Origin: Rotaria socialis
Taxonomy: Eukaryota > Rotifera > Eurotatoria > Philodinida > Philodinidae
Length of the DNA stretch: 64,000 nt
Assembly (NCBI GenBank): GCA_905331475.1
Contig: CAJNYU010002272.1
Location: 124,001-188,000, forward strand
Reading direction: 5' to 3'
The notes below the pieces were generated by a model. That model was not told the origin of the DNA. It saw only the letters and a list, made by a program, of their open reading frames with translations, and made no database searches. A program made the translations under genes and the position numbers. This document shows, piece by piece, positions 38,801 through 51,915 of the stretch (its first letter is position 1; each line of letters starts with the position of its first letter).

Positions 38801-40850
38801 TGTTATGCATCGTAAAGATAAGCTTAAGAAAGAACAACTTGGCGTCATTATTTGTTTTCTCGATCAAAATTATGTGCATTGGGTCAATCTTGACAAATTT
38901 TTTGCACTCCTCAAAGATTTCATATTTCAATGTCTACTCAGAAATAGAGCTTAACGATATGAGATTTTGTAAGAATTTAAGACCTGCTTTTATTTATGTC
39001 TGACCTCAAATACGACTCTTAAACATACCAATATATCTAAACAATAAGAAAAGAAGCACGCTTTCATTATAGCCGTATCTTACATTAAGAATATCGAAAC
39101 GATCTGAACCTTTCACTCTGAATTATTCACGTTGAATTCTAAACTTAAGTAAATTTTCAATTCCAAATCAGAAAATCAGTGTTACCTGTGACTTTTTGAG
39201 GTGGCACACGGAATTGAATTTAAAATTGTCTCATTGCTACTAGATCTTTAATTTTATCCACTAAAAGCTCAAAATCTCTGCAGAAAATTGGCAATTCATT
39301 CAAAATTACATTATGAACATAATTTCTACTCATAACAAATAATTAGTTATAGAAGTTTGTTCGTACACTAGACTGTAAAGATAGAAATCGATTATTATCA
39401 TATGATAACAATGCTTTACTTGATGATACTATTGGTTTTATCATCCATTTAGTTGATTTTGATTCAAAACCATTATTTTAAATAAGTTAATGATTACTTT
39501 TAGTGCTCTTAATAGTTACCAATCGACCGATATAATCTGTCTTGCTCTAATTGTATTGATAAAATTCATTAATAACGACATAGCAAATAATAGTGTGCTC
39601 TTGGTTTAAGACAATAATCCCAATGAAATATTGGTATTGAATATAACTATATGATCATGACAGAATCTAAAAGGATTGATATTTAATAGAAGACAACTCA
39701 TACTACAATCAGGATATTGCTACTAAATAGAATACAAATAATAATCAATATAATAGACAATAGACTGAAGTTTATTTGAATTTGTTAATCCTCTAAGTAG
39801 TGGAATGAATAAAACGCTTAGTAAGATTAGTAATGAAGACATTGAAGTAGAAAGAAATATTGTATAACGAAAAAGATAAATGCTTTTTTTGGTATAGAAA
39901 CAGTTTCGATGGTCCACCCGAAGTTGAATCTTGTCTAACTATTAATTTCTACTTCCATTGAATACTCAACTGGAGTTAAATTATCAATTCTTTTAGAAAA
40001 TGTTTTATGAAATAATACAATTGTATTTGAAATCAGTCATCACTCTTCAAGATGATATTTGTTCGCTTTCTTTCTTTTCAGTTTTTTCAACTCTTTAAAG
40101 ATGAAGAAAATTCTCAATCATACGACAGTTCGACATTGAAGCAACATCTGTATATTGGAACAGTTAAATTTCCGTCCGATGATCAATCAATGTCTCGCAT
40201 AAATTAATCTTAATCGAGTTAGTTACAACATGATTGCTTGCATCAATTCTATGAAATATCACAATATTTAGAGTATGAAATATATTACAAGAAGTGTTTC
40301 GTTGACTGCTTATGAAGATCACGAGTACGTGAGAACTTGATTTCAAAAATATAGACTGATACGATGAATTTCGTAGGTATCAATCAGCTCATATGATAGA
40401 AGCTACTTTCTCTCATATTACTCGAAGACAATAGCCTATGAAAGTTGCTTAGAAAACAATTTATGATACTGATCTTTCCATTCAATAAAGAAAAGAGAAA
40501 TATTTTCTGTAGTCTGCAACTAAGACATTCATTCATAGTTAAATTTAAGAAGTGTGTATTATATGATAAACGATTAGATGAATATTCAACTATTGTTCAT
40601 GAAATTAACATGTCAATCAATTATATGAGTGTCATTTTTTTTTAAATATGACAGATAGATTATCGAGTACCTGAATAGATAAATTAGATTCATAGTTGAG
40701 ACGTCATAAATTTGAACAATCATGATTTCTACTGATTTCTATCACGTATTTCGAGTTATAATTGAAACGGCGTCGATACATATTATTACAATTCGATCAT
40801 TAACGATAGAGTTCTATATTGATTTCTGTTGATCTATAAGATGTTTTCAC
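35803..40850. other. 5-kb gene-poor spacer
   Basis: The left 350 bases are purine-rich and probably contain the TRIM9 5' region. The rest is AT-rich, with a TGA/TGATGA run near 36317-36346 and a (TA)n run at about 38592-38614. Around 38660-39000 and 39390-40650 several frames read coding-like for 40-110 codons but are broken by stops and match nothing recognised. They may be a decayed gene or element. Confidence 0.4.
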
Positions 40851-42050
40851 TTATTTTTTAACATTAGGTGTTTTTACAGATGATATCGATTTAGGAAAAG
40901 GTGTATGTACTGTTGCTCCTTTCGTTTGCGTTTCTTGCATAGTTTTTTGCGTCGTTGGTCGAAGTATTTGAAATGAACACATTAAGTTTTCATCGACACT
41001 CATAACACCACCCGCATTATCAAATTCTCCACAATAATTTGGTGCAGAAAATATTGTTACTAATTGACGTTTAGCAAAAAATTCATAGCCATCTTCGACA
41101 ACCTAAGATTATTCAAAATAGTGAAAGAAAATTATTTGCTATTCTTTCCTTTTCTTGGTTCATTTAAATAGAAACCTGATGTCCTCGACAAATAAGATCA
41201 AGATCATGTCGTGTTAAAAAACGTGTAACAATGTCAGCACCAAACGTAAACGATACACCACGATCATTTTCTGCCCATTCTAATGCATCTTTATCTGGAT
41301 CAGACCAAAGAAGATCACACAGTAATCCTGTGTCAGGTACATCAGTTGGTCTTGCAATACGTCGTATTTGTTCAAAAGAATGTAAATCTGGACTAAGTCC
41401 ACCGTGACAGCAGAAAATTTTTTCATCAATAATTGCTGCTATTGGCAAACAATTAAAACAATCCGTAAATATTTTCCATAATTTAACATTGTAACGTCGT
41501 TTAACTTCATCATAAAAACCGTAGATACGATTAATCGATGCACATTCATGATTTCCACGTAATAAAAAGAAATTTTCAGCATATTTTATTTTATAACAAA
41601 AAAGCATGACGATTGTTTCCAGTGACATTTTTCCACGATCAACATAATCACCTAGAAATTTTCAAAAACCAATTTTAAGAAGATAAAATGAATTACACCA
41701 GTAATATACCAAGAAAAAGATAGTTTGCTTCGGGTGGAAATCCATTAGCATCAAATAAGCGAAGTAAATCAAGAAATTGACCGTGCGTATCACCACAGAT
41801 TTTTAATGGAGCTTCTATTTAAAAATTAATCAGATTTGAATAGACAAGAAAGACGAACACAAGCGATTCAATTCTATTTCATACCCAATTCAAGAAGAAC
41901 TGGTTGACTTAAAAATATTTCACGTACTCTTTGTACGATTAATCGTATATCATTTTCTTTTAATTCAATTTTATCTATTTTGGAATTTTTACGAACTTCC
42001 AATAATTGTTCCATGACAGCATCAACATTTACATTGTCATCGGTTGCCAT
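40851..42050 (-). CDS. PPP1C: Serine/threonine protein phosphatase 1 catalytic subunit
   Basis: Four exons join in phase: 41885-42050, 41710-41814, 41176-41651 and 40851-41102, giving 332 residues (human PP1-alpha has 330). PP1 family signatures are continuous: [101 protein letters not shown] and [19 protein letters not shown]. The metal ligands Asp and His of GDxHG are kept, but the usual Ile is Thr, and LICRAHQV reads LICRGHQV. The tail is divergent and Thr/Lys-rich ([16 protein letters not shown]). It removes phosphate from Ser/Thr in complexes whose regulatory subunits dock through RVxF motifs. A lineage paralogue rather than the main PP1 is possible. Confidence 0.93.
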
Positions 42051-43618
42051 CAATCAAAAATAAAAATGCCTTCTAGATGGCGAATAGATGGTATCAATAT
42101 AGTTTTTACCATACTAAATAGATTATCAACATAGTAGACAAATATGTTTAGGTCAATATTTGACAAGATTGAAAATATTTTACGTATATAGATATTCAAT
42201 AAACAGCGCACAGAAATTAATCAAACAATCAAGTAAAATAATAACTGAGTAAATTTCGTATAAAATATAATAATAATAATAAAGATATATATATATATAT
42301 ATATATGATATTATTGACGCGCCATTATTTTCATTAGAATCCTTTGTTAGAATACAATCTATTGCTTAAATTTACTATTAGTATTTCTTGGTAATTAGTT
42401 CAAAATCAATGTAAGAAATAATTAATAACGTTTATGAGTATAATTATTAGTTCAAAGAATAGTTTTCAAGTATTGAATTGTTCTATCAATTTATTCAATA
42501 CTCTATTTAAGTGAATAAATATATAGAATTTAAGCATCTCTATCGAGATAAAGAACTAGATGATATTCGAGTTTCACTCGTATACGAAATGCGACGCGAA
42601 CTAAGAATACGAATCTTCACGAAAAATCGTGAATAGTTGTAGCCATAATGCTATTCATCACTCTGAAAACTCCATTCTTACTTAGCGATACATTCTTAAA
42701 GATCGATTTCGATTGATCGATTAATTATCTCCATGATTCATTATCTTAGATGAGCTGCAAATGAATAGACTATAGTGGCTAATATATGTTGATGACGTCA
42801 TTTTAATTATCTCTTGATAAATTCTTTCATTTTGGAACCATATTTCTGAGTGAACAGAATTTCAGATTGAAGATTCAAAAAGAGATGTAAGAAGTTCGAT
42901 CTCGATACTTTCATCGCCCGTCTTAATGAGTTTTCTATGATTTTCGGTACTCGAGATCATCGAGTCACAAAATGTTGAAAAAGATCCGTACGTCGAGAAA
43001 ACAAAAACAAAAGAAAAAGAAAACACGCAATAGACTACATAAATGCTGTGCTTCGCAGCGCATTAAATACTGCTTTTGATATAAATAATTAGTAAGGAAT
43101 GATCGCTTATATAAAAGTATGTTCCATGAATTCTCTGTATCTGACATAACTTCAAGTTAAAATCGAAAGAGAAATGGTGATTGTTGAATACATAATTAGT
43201 TAGATATATTTTTACGATCATTTTATTGACTTGTACTAATATTTGTTTTTTGATGAACATTTTGCTGCGCGTACTAGAGTAGCACAGTGCAATGGCAGGT
43301 ATATATATATATGGATAAATTTTTGGTAATATTCAATTATACATTCAAAATCTGATTCGATGAAAATATTTCAACTTTTTTTTGTCTAACGTATATTCAA
43401 TAAAAATCTAGAACATTTCCTACACTATTCCAGTCATGGTGATAGTTCATCTTGCAAAACTTTGAAAAGCAAAAAAGAAAATATTTTGCGAACATAACCA
43501 TGAACTTCTATTTGATGAACTTAAACTTTCGCAAACAAAAACATAGTTCGGTTAAAATAAAAAGAAATAATTGAAACATGTATACAGAGTTCAGCCGCTC
43601 TAATTTGTTTAAGCTTTA
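42051..43618. other. Intergenic spacer
   Basis: Contains the PP1 promoter side and the CDC37 3' region. A (TA)n tract lies at about 42282-42306. No gene or structured element was recognised; short frames at 42965-43260 are AT-driven. Confidence 0.5.
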
Positions 43619-45185
43619 TTATTCAACTTGTAAATTTTGAACATCTTGTGTAATTTTCTTTTCATTTTGTTCTTCACCTTTTGTTTCTTCTTCTTCATCG
43701 CCTTCAGCGTCTTTTGCATTAGGTACCCATAATCCTGACTTAATACAACGATCGAGATGATTAGCAGCTTCATCTCGAGGCATTTTCGATAAAGTCTCTT
43801 GTAATAGTGCAATATCACGTGATTCAAAGCAATCTTGCAATTCCTAAAATTAAACAAAATCAAAAGTAAACAAAACTATTATTATAAATTTTACTTTTGG
43901 CAATGATTCCATGACTTCAACGGGGTCTAAACCACCTGGACCTAGACGTTTTTGTCTTTCTTCCTATAAAATATTATACGGGTTAATTTTATTTCAATAA
44001 CCTATGTTACTAAGAAATCTACCTCTTCATATTGTTTAACAGCATCTGCAATTTTTTGTTGTGCACGCGTTTGAACTCGTTCTCGGAATGCTTGAAGTTC
44101 CTCAAAAAATCCTTGCTTATATTGTTGATCGGCTGTTTTCATTCTAAATTAAATGAATGAAATTTTTATAAAATCATTGCAGAAAATACAATGAACTTAT
44201 TCAACCTTGTAAAAAATGGTCGAACACATTGACGTGGATCGATCTTTAAACTTTTACTCAGTTCAAGAATAAATTGCATTGTCATAGTTTGATGACTAAC
44301 ATGCTCCATTAAACTATGTTTCTAAAATAAAATAAAGCATGTTAATATTTTCATGCATTGCCAAAAAGAATTCTTTTACTTCTTCCATTTCTAAATCAAT
44401 ACACCATATAACTAAATAATTAGCTGTTTCTTCACAAACTAACTCGTAATGTTCTTCAAGAAATTTTTGTGTATCCTCGTAATGACGAAACATTCCATAT
44501 TTTTTAATGTTATCTTTATGTTTTTCAATGAATTGTTTCTAAGAAAAACAAGAACAGATAAAAAAAAAAAGAAAACAAGTTTAATCAAAACATTGAAGAA
44601 AAATACATACATAATACTCGGCTTGTTCTTCTTCGGTCATATTTTTTGGTCGCTCTTCGGTTACTTTTTTGTTGATTGAAGTTTTTGATTTACCTTCATG
44701 AGTTAAATCATCAACATCTAATGGACGTAAGCGTTCTTGTTTTTTAATATCTTCATCTTTTTCTTTCCATTGACGTTCTTCTTTGTCTAATGATTCCTTT
44801 TCTGCTTTCAATGTTGAAACATCACCACCTTTCTAAATTATAAGATACTCATAGAATAAGAAAATTTTCTCTAAACTATTTTTGCATTTACTTCTTCTAA
44901 TGTTTTAAGTTTTTCATTCAATTTTTTCCGACGTTCATTAAGTCTAAACGAGGTTTTCAAAATAAATGATGAGTTGAAAGGAAAAAGAATTGTCGAGATT
45001 TTATTTTACTCTTTTCTCTGTTTTTCATGTTCCTGTTGTTCTTCAATTCGATGTTCACGACGTTCTACACGTGCTTGATGGCGCCAACGAAATAAACTTG
45101 GCGTATCGATATTTGGATGTGTATCATCTTCGTCATCAGATACTTCAATTTTTTTCCATTTATCATAATTCATCGGTTTCGACAT
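43619..45185 (-). CDS. CDC37: CDC37, HSP90 co-chaperone for protein kinases
   Basis: About eight exons. The start at 45185 is chosen because it yields the family N-terminus: [20 protein letters not shown], then [20 protein letters not shown]. Ser16 in VSDDEDD corresponds to the conserved casein kinase 2 site (Ser13 in human) needed for kinase-client binding. A charged coiled coil follows. The HSP90-binding middle region is present ([15 protein letters not shown] stretch on 44211-44322, recruiting FFTKIKTADQQY-like sequence on 44023-44145). The last exon reads [20 protein letters not shown], then [13 protein letters not shown], as in human CDC37. The C-terminus is acidic, EEE-rich. An AATAAA overlaps the stop region. 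CDC37 delivers kinases to HSP90 in the cytosol. Confidence 0.96.
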
Positions 45186-46622
45186 CTTTACAAATATCTG
45201 AAATCGGAAAATGAACGACAATAATTTCTACGTATCATTATTTTTGCGCTTCCAAAAATATTAATCATTCAGGTTCAATTTCGCTGTTTTTTTTGCTGTC
45301 CTAGTAGTTAGCAAAACGAATCCAAATACGAGGTATGACTCTCTCCGACAAAGATTTGTAGAGAGTGAGATCTTCAGAAGATTTTTTGATAGATACAATA
45401 ATAATATTGTCAAAAAATACTTTTCCAAATATTTCTGAAGGAAATCAAATAAACTTTTATTTCGTAATTTTAGATGTTCAACAGCTAGGAATGAGACTGT
45501 TTAGAGATCTTTGCACTTTTTAAATATTACCAAGACTTTAACGTTCTTAAATACTTGCTGAAAACAATTTTCCCTAACTAAGATGATATCGAAATTCTTT
45601 ATACTGAGTACTATCAGAGAGAAAATAAAAATAAATTTGAATCTACATAATCAATGTCACAGCTACCTTACGAAATCTGAAAAATATATTGTTGTAAAAA
45701 TATTGGCTATATGAGAATATAATCAAAATATGATTGATGTCAACAAAGAGAAAATTATCTACTATCAACAATATCTTCCTCTAATTATATATCTATCTAT
45801 TTGAAATAGAGATATATTATCATTTTACTAGAATTAATCGATCGTCAACAGTGAAAAATGAATGACGTAAAATTGTGGTTGCTCATCGATATAGTTGAAC
45901 TTGTCTATTGAAACGACTGAGCCAAGGCGTGTACTATACTATTGACAATCTCACATAGATGATTTATCTAATGATAATGTAGGAACAATGGTGAAATTCC
46001 TGCTTGTTTATTGACAATATCTTAAAATTTTGTATACTATTGATCTTCATAAATTATTGTGGACGATATAGAAAATAACATAGACTCATCAAATTTTGAT
46101 AATTATATCCTGATGAAAAAGTCGCCTCCCTGATCGTAGTCATTCGATTGTTGAAAGCAAAATAACAGATCTTCAAATGTATTCAACTATTAAAATGAAC
46201 ACTATCATTTTTCTAATAGAATGTTTTTCAAAACAACGACAGGCATTTTGAATTGAATCATTTCGTCATGAGCTCTGAAAAAATCAAATACAAACTTACA
46301 TTTAATAAGTCTGTAAGAAAAGATTGATTAATTCTTTTGATTGTGATAAATAAACTCACTGCAGTCTTATCCTAACTGATTGGATTAGCTGTCTTTTGTA
46401 AATGAAACTGTATTTTGTACCAGATGGGCTAGAAAACATTTATAGAAGAAGGCTAGGCCCAATCTAGTCGCATCATAAATCTAGTTATCAATCTGAAAAT
46501 GGAAAAAAACAACAGTCATCAAACCTTGTTAAACATAAAAAGATAGAATTAATAACAATAAAATGTTCTTTAAAAAGACAAACCGATTAAAAAAAGAAAA
46601 TGGTAATTATCATTCTGTAGTT
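45186..46622. other. Intergenic spacer
   Basis: AT-rich, with no supported frame on either strand. It includes the CDC37 promoter side and the RTRAF 3' end. Confidence 0.5.
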
Positions 46623-47731
46623 TTACCAGCCAATCTTTCCTAATTTACTGTCAGTACGTGGGTCAGCAACAAGTGATTGAACATTTACAATAGTTTCATT
46701 TATTTTTGTTTGTAAGGTTCTTAAATCTTGAATATATAATAATCGAAGAATTTTCGCAGCCTCATTAATTATTTTATCACCAGTATCAAATCCAAGTGGC
46801 ATTTGTTCAATAGAAAAATTGACACCTGAAGCCTTTTAAAAAGAATATAAAAACTGTTGAAAGGAAAATTTTAGAAATAACTATTTATACTTGTTCCTTT
46901 ATTTGACTTTTATCAATCGCCTCTTTTGATAATTTTGTTGTGATTATTTTGCTTACAGCCTTAAAAATAGACATAAAATAATTAATAAAGAGGAAGTAAT
47001 AAAAATAAGATGATCGTTTACACGAAGAATTGCTGTTGTATCATTAAATTTTGTTGGAATTTGTAAAAGTTCACATAATTTTAACATGCCAGATTTGAAT
47101 TCTTCGCTTGTATCTACAGAGAAATAATAAAATAAAATAAAATAATAGGCGAGTAGAAAATAAATAGAAGTTATTTACAATCGATTTTTTCTAATGGATT
47201 TTCACTTTGATTTACGGAATCTGGCTTCGGTTGATTATTTATTTTATTCGACGGAATCTGTTTGTATTTATCAACTGAAAAATAAAATTTATCCAAATGC
47301 AAAAATTAAAAAGAATTTGTACTCACCATCATCACCATATTCAAATCGTACAGCTATTCCAATGAGCCAATCACTCAAAGCTACTCGATCTTTAATTACA
47401 TCATTATCATAGGAAAACTTTAAATCTTGTAAATACTAGAAAATGAGACATGCAAAATATAGCTCTCTCTGATGAAATGAATAATTTACTTTGTACAGAA
47501 TTTCTTCCCATCGAGGATTTTGAATATCACGTAGACTTTGTCGTCCATCAATAGGATATAAACGTATTTTCATATCTTCAAGCCATATAACCATTTGCCG
47601 AAACTGAGTTTCATCTATATAAACAAAACGCCGAAATACTAGTAGGTTAAATCAAATAATCTATTATCTTTGTTACCTTGTGGATTGTAATCTTTTTCAT
47701 AGTCAAGCGAAGATAATTTACGTTTGAACAT
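46623..47731 (-). CDS. RTRAF: RTRAF (CGI-99 / C14orf166 / hCLE) RNA transcription, translation and transport factor
   Basis: Seven small exons join in phase: 47677-47731, 47490-47614, 47327-47435, 47179-47274, 47022-47113, 46891-46959 and 46623-46832, giving 251 residues (human 244). The protein follows the family end to end: MFKRKLSSLDYEKDYNPQDE, then QMVIWLEDMKIRLYPI, DWLIGIAVRFEYGDDVDKY, LGFDTGDKIINEAAKILRLL, LRTLQTKINETIVNVQSLVA and DPRTDSKLGKIGW. RTRAF is a partner of the tRNA ligase complex (RTCB, DDX1, FAM98) and of RNA polymerase II and cap-binding assemblies in human cells. It shuttles between nucleus and cytoplasm. No exon exceeds about 70 codons, so the gene is easy to miss. Confidence 0.95.
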
Positions 47732-48655
47732 GATGATGACGATGAGTTGTGGAAAATTTTCAAAATAAGCAAACACGTAGTAATTGCTTCCGCGAAAGAA
47801 ATAGATTTATTCTAGAATGTCGTGAAAGTTTCTATAATTGGTAAATTATGGATTTATTATTGCGACATCTACTTGGCTAATATATAATCAAATAGTTACG
47901 TCAGTTTTTTCATGGATAAGATTATCACTTTATGATTAGAATTATAGTTCAAGAATATTAATTTTGTTTCTTAAACAGGACAATATGTACATAATAGAAT
48001 GATTGTGATAGCTCATGTTAGCAAGTTTCCTGAATTATCGTTTGGCGTATTTAGAGGAATTTTCTCAGTCTATTTATTTCGTTATTGATCGGCCATGTAT
48101 TATTTGAATTGATATTTAAGAACTAATTGCTAACGTTGTCTATTCATGGAATGTGTTTCTCTTGAGATTGAGTTGTTGGCGCTCCTATGTCTAGCGAACT
48201 AACTCTCACGTGAGAATAAACTGAAATTGCTCTTTTCATAGTCTGCATTAAACGATACTTTTATATGTGACGAAGATAAACAGTTTTATGATCATTCAAT
48301 GGTAGTTTCACCATTTTAGGATTTTTAGGTTTTAGTTGTATCACTATTATTTCTTAAATATACGATGAAAATATTTGCCATAGTGATCATAATTGAGGGT
48401 TTTTAATTAGGGGATATAATTTCTGGCCAGCGAAATAAATGAAACGGTCAGTAAGTTAAATAATTATAAAATCAGTAAAATTATTGATTGGTCAGTAAAT
48501 TACTTAAATGGTCAGTTACAAATTAATGAAGTTTATAAATAAATTTAAAGATCAGTAAAAATGTTTTTTTGACAGTCAATTTTTCTAAAGGGTCTGTATA
48601 AAAATTAAAATAGCAGTCGAGTGAATCACATTTGTTTTTCCTTTTTTTTCTCTCA
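47732..48655. other. Intergenic spacer upstream of RTRAF
   Basis: AT-rich with no recognised gene. Around 48440-48620 the motif GGTCAGTAA(A/G)TTA and variants recur four or five times (near 48445, 48490, 48512, 48548), a loose tandem array beside the fold-back element that follows. Confidence 0.45.
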
Positions 48656-48962
48656 CCCAGGTCGAACAATCCGACAGTAGGCACCTACTGGAACCCATCC
48701 GATCCGACTGGAATCCAATAGGATTTTATCGGATCCTGTCAGATCTTACAGAATTATCGTTGGATTCCGGGTCGAGGAATCGATGTCGGATTCCTATGAA
48801 TTCCAAGGAAAAGCCGTTGTATGTCATCGGAAGTTCATAGGATTCCGACACTGAGGATCCGACATCGATTCCTCGACCCGGAATCCAATAGAATTGTATC
48901 GGATTGTAGGATATTTCCAGGTTCCTATCGGATCCGATGTCGGATCAGTCGACCTGGGTACT
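48656..48962. repeat. Fold-back (MITE-like) element of about 305 bases
   Basis: The two ends are inverted copies: ACCCAGGTCGA at the left and TCGACCTGGGT at the right. Inside lies a second, perfect 30-base inverted pair (left copy starting GGATTCCGGGTCGAGG near 48763, right copy ending CCTCGACCCGGAATCC near 48886). Most of the sequence is built of variants of GGATTCC/GGATCCGA, unlike the AT-rich flanks. No protein is encoded and no target-site duplication was clear. Confidence 0.75.
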
Positions 48963-50454
48963 AGCATCAAGCAGAACATTGTTCTAGTTGCTTTCACCGG
49001 AAATTGTTTCTATAAAACTACGTGGGATACGCTCCCACACAGAGTTGCAGATACTAATGTTTGCTGAAAGTTTTCACTCTGTCACACAACACAATTTCGT
49101 AGTCACTATAAACTATTTTTCTTCATGACGAAATCTAGATGTTCGAAATCATGTGTTGGCTCTTTTTATTCTGATAATCTAAAAGGAATATTGAATCATC
49201 TGTAGTATAAATTACTATCTTCAAAACATGATCACAAGCACGGTCAGGATATCAACCAGAGTTATGTTTGAAGGAACCCATTAAATACATTACAAACACA
49301 TTAACAATACTCTCCTCGTGTCACTGATTGCATACCCTATAGAAATAATGTCTGGTTCTAATGTGTGAACTCGTTTTGCTATTGCATTGCTGAAGAATAT
49401 ACTTAAATACTAGCTATAAAAAAAAACAGATCCTCAATCCGATAGAATAAAATCATCTCTCTTGGAGTATTAATAGCAGTTTTATCATGTTTCATACTTT
49501 TATTTCTCAAAGATTGTGCTCGCAATTTTGTTAATGCAAATGACTATTATGGTTTACGAAAACACAAAAATTTAGAAATAATTCTGGATTCGAATTCGAT
49601 AGCGCTTGAACTGATTTAAACAAACGAATTAGCGCCTTCAGCCGTGTTAATATATCTGTCTGGCAGCTTATTCTTCAAACGGAACGAAAAGATTAGATAT
49701 TGTTCAATCGGTTATGAATTCATGTTTTGCATCTTCATCAAAAGAACTATCGTTTTACTTAACCAGGAGAAGATATATGCACATCAAGCAAGACATTAAT
49801 GAGATTTTAGTTTAGTCGGTTCGTCCATGCTATGATACTACTTATAAATTAGTAATATTTGACATGTTTGTGTAGAGACTAACTCAAACACAAAAACCAT
49901 GATACAATGCATAAAATCGAGACAAAAAAAAATAAATACAGGAACGATGAAAAACTCTGATAGTGATAACTAGAAAATTTTCACAAATATCGTGAAAATC
50001 GCTTCTGATGACTATTTTTCGATTGACAATTATTTTTCAAACCGCAAAATATAATATAATTAGAAAGCTGTTTTTCCATGTCATAATGTGTTTTTCAAGA
50101 TGCTTTAGTATGATAAAAACGATAAAAAAAATAGTAATAAATAATGTGTACCGATTTTTAGTAAAATAACACCATCTTTCAAGATAATACTACAATTCAA
50201 TAGAATAATATAGGGTTTTGATACCTGTTACATATCATTGATGAATTATCAGCGAAGAAGCAGAATAATTATTCTGGAACTGTCATGAAAAATAAACCAT
50301 AGACTGTTGTCTTCTAGTAGAAATGTGTTTCACCCGAATAATCATTATTCTAAAGCAATAAATACAGAAATTTCATTTTAAACAGATGATGATACACACA
50401 TCAAAGAATCAAAATTAGACACAGAAATATTTCTTTTAATTCTTTTAAAAGGAT

Positions 50455-51412
50455 CCCGCCGGATAAAAACATTTTCTATAATCGATATCATTTTTATATA
50501 GTATTGTAGAACTCGTTGGGATACATCAAATGGTATATAGGAAGTCAAGTTTTCATAACGGTTTCGTGTAGTTACAGTCGATATACTATCTATACTGGCA
50601 TAGAGACAGGCATGGTACTAATAGAAAATGTACACTCCTATGATCGTCTCTAATGAGTGTATATAGATTTAGTTTTATAATTCAGTTCGATGCAATTATG
50701 AGTGGCGCTCAATTTTTTATAATTGATAGTTTTCATCACTACTGCTTTGCTACTGAAAAAAGTTTTCTTCTATCGATGAATGACATTAATTCACTGAAAA
50801 TGCAATTTACTGTTTTCAGTCCTGTGAAGTAGAACAATGCGGTAACAACATGAAACTTTCCTAAAAACTGTCCGTCGTTGAGCTCTACATATTTGATAGA
50901 CCAAGTTTTTCCGAGCAGCAGGGGCTCATTGGTAATCTTGAAAATAGAGGCAAAAAATCAACTATTTTGTCATATAGAGGTCCCAGTACATAGGCAATAT
51001 TCCAACAGTGTCCAGCATAAGTTCTGAAAATTTTTATGCATCCACAATCAGCAAACAGTTCTCAACAATTTGACGTCAATAGATCCTTTTGAAGTCGAAA
51101 AAGAAAATTTCATTTTTACGATCCAGGACGGGTAGAGGATGCCGAAAAAATTGGTTTTTTAAAATAAAGAGGATCTATTGGTAAATTCTTACACAGTTTC
51201 AACAGTAAACTCATTAGAGATGATCATAGGAGTGTACATTTTCTATTAGTACCATGCCTGTCTCTATACCAGTATAGATAGTATATCGACTGTAACTACA
51301 CGAAACCGTTATGAAAACTTGACTTCCTATATACCATTTGACGTATCCCAACGAGCTCTACAATACTATATAAAAATGATATCGATTATAGAAAATGTTT
51401 TTATCCGGCGGG
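50455..51412. mobile_element. Non-autonomous inverted-repeat element, 958 bases, with 204-base terminal arms
   Basis: Bases 50455-50658 are the reverse complement of 51209-51412 over 204 positions without a gap, with about four differences, all transitions. The arms start CCCGCCGGATAAAAAC. The 550-base core has no open frame and no transposase motif, so it would depend on an enzyme supplied elsewhere. About 98% arm identity suggests recent activity or ongoing conversion. No target-site duplication was identified, so the superfamily cannot be named. Confidence 0.85.
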
Positions 51413-51494
51413 GTTCTTTCTGTCATACCATAAAATGTCCTAGATATCGATATTAATCATTTTCTAAGGTATTTTTCATGATAGTGTGTGGGGT

Positions 51495-51915
51495 CTACGA
51501 AAATTGGTCGAAAATTTTGTAATAGAAGAACAAAAGCTTTTTCTTTAAAAAGCAGCCAGAACTTTGTAGTGTAAAGCTGAAACTAGCACTAACTGCAATA
51601 TCATGTTAATATTAGAGGAAAATAGTGATTCGGACAAATAAATTAGGCATGCATAATAAAGGAAAAGTAGTTTAGAACTTTAGAAGAAGACCTTATAATT
51701 ATTTTAGTAACGTTACCTGTTTTGAGAACACGGTGAACACCTCAGCCGCACCTACACCCTCATCCTCACCCACACCATCACCCTCAAGATACACTTCGGA
51801 CTTAGAGTTTTCCTTTAAAAGCTTTTGTTTTTCTATTACAAAATTTTCGACCAATTTTCGTATCGACCAATTATCGGCGATCAATTTTCGTTCGACCAAT
51901 TTTCGCTCTCCCTAG
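51495..51915. repeat. Fold-back element with CGAAAATTGGTCG repeats
   Basis: A left arm of about 44 bases (from 51498, CGAAAATTGGTCGAAAATTT onward) is inverted at about 51817-51860. Variants of the same 13-base word recur three more times to 51909, so the right arm is extended by tandem copies. TAGTGTGTG sits just left of the element and again, in direct orientation, just right of it (near 51482 and 51913). The core contains a CCTCACCC-rich microsatellite. Coding-like frames on both strands here are products of the repeat. Confidence 0.65.

Noticed and set aside
50440..51430. Reading the long inverted repeat as an assembly chimera
   Set aside because: The arms differ by about four transitions and enclose 550 unique bases with clean ends, which fits a mobile element better than a read-through artefact. 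Long reads would settle it.
51699..51915. Complementary 60-66 codon frames suggesting a small gene
   Set aside because: Both are translations of the fold-back element's tandem words and CCTCACCC microsatellite.
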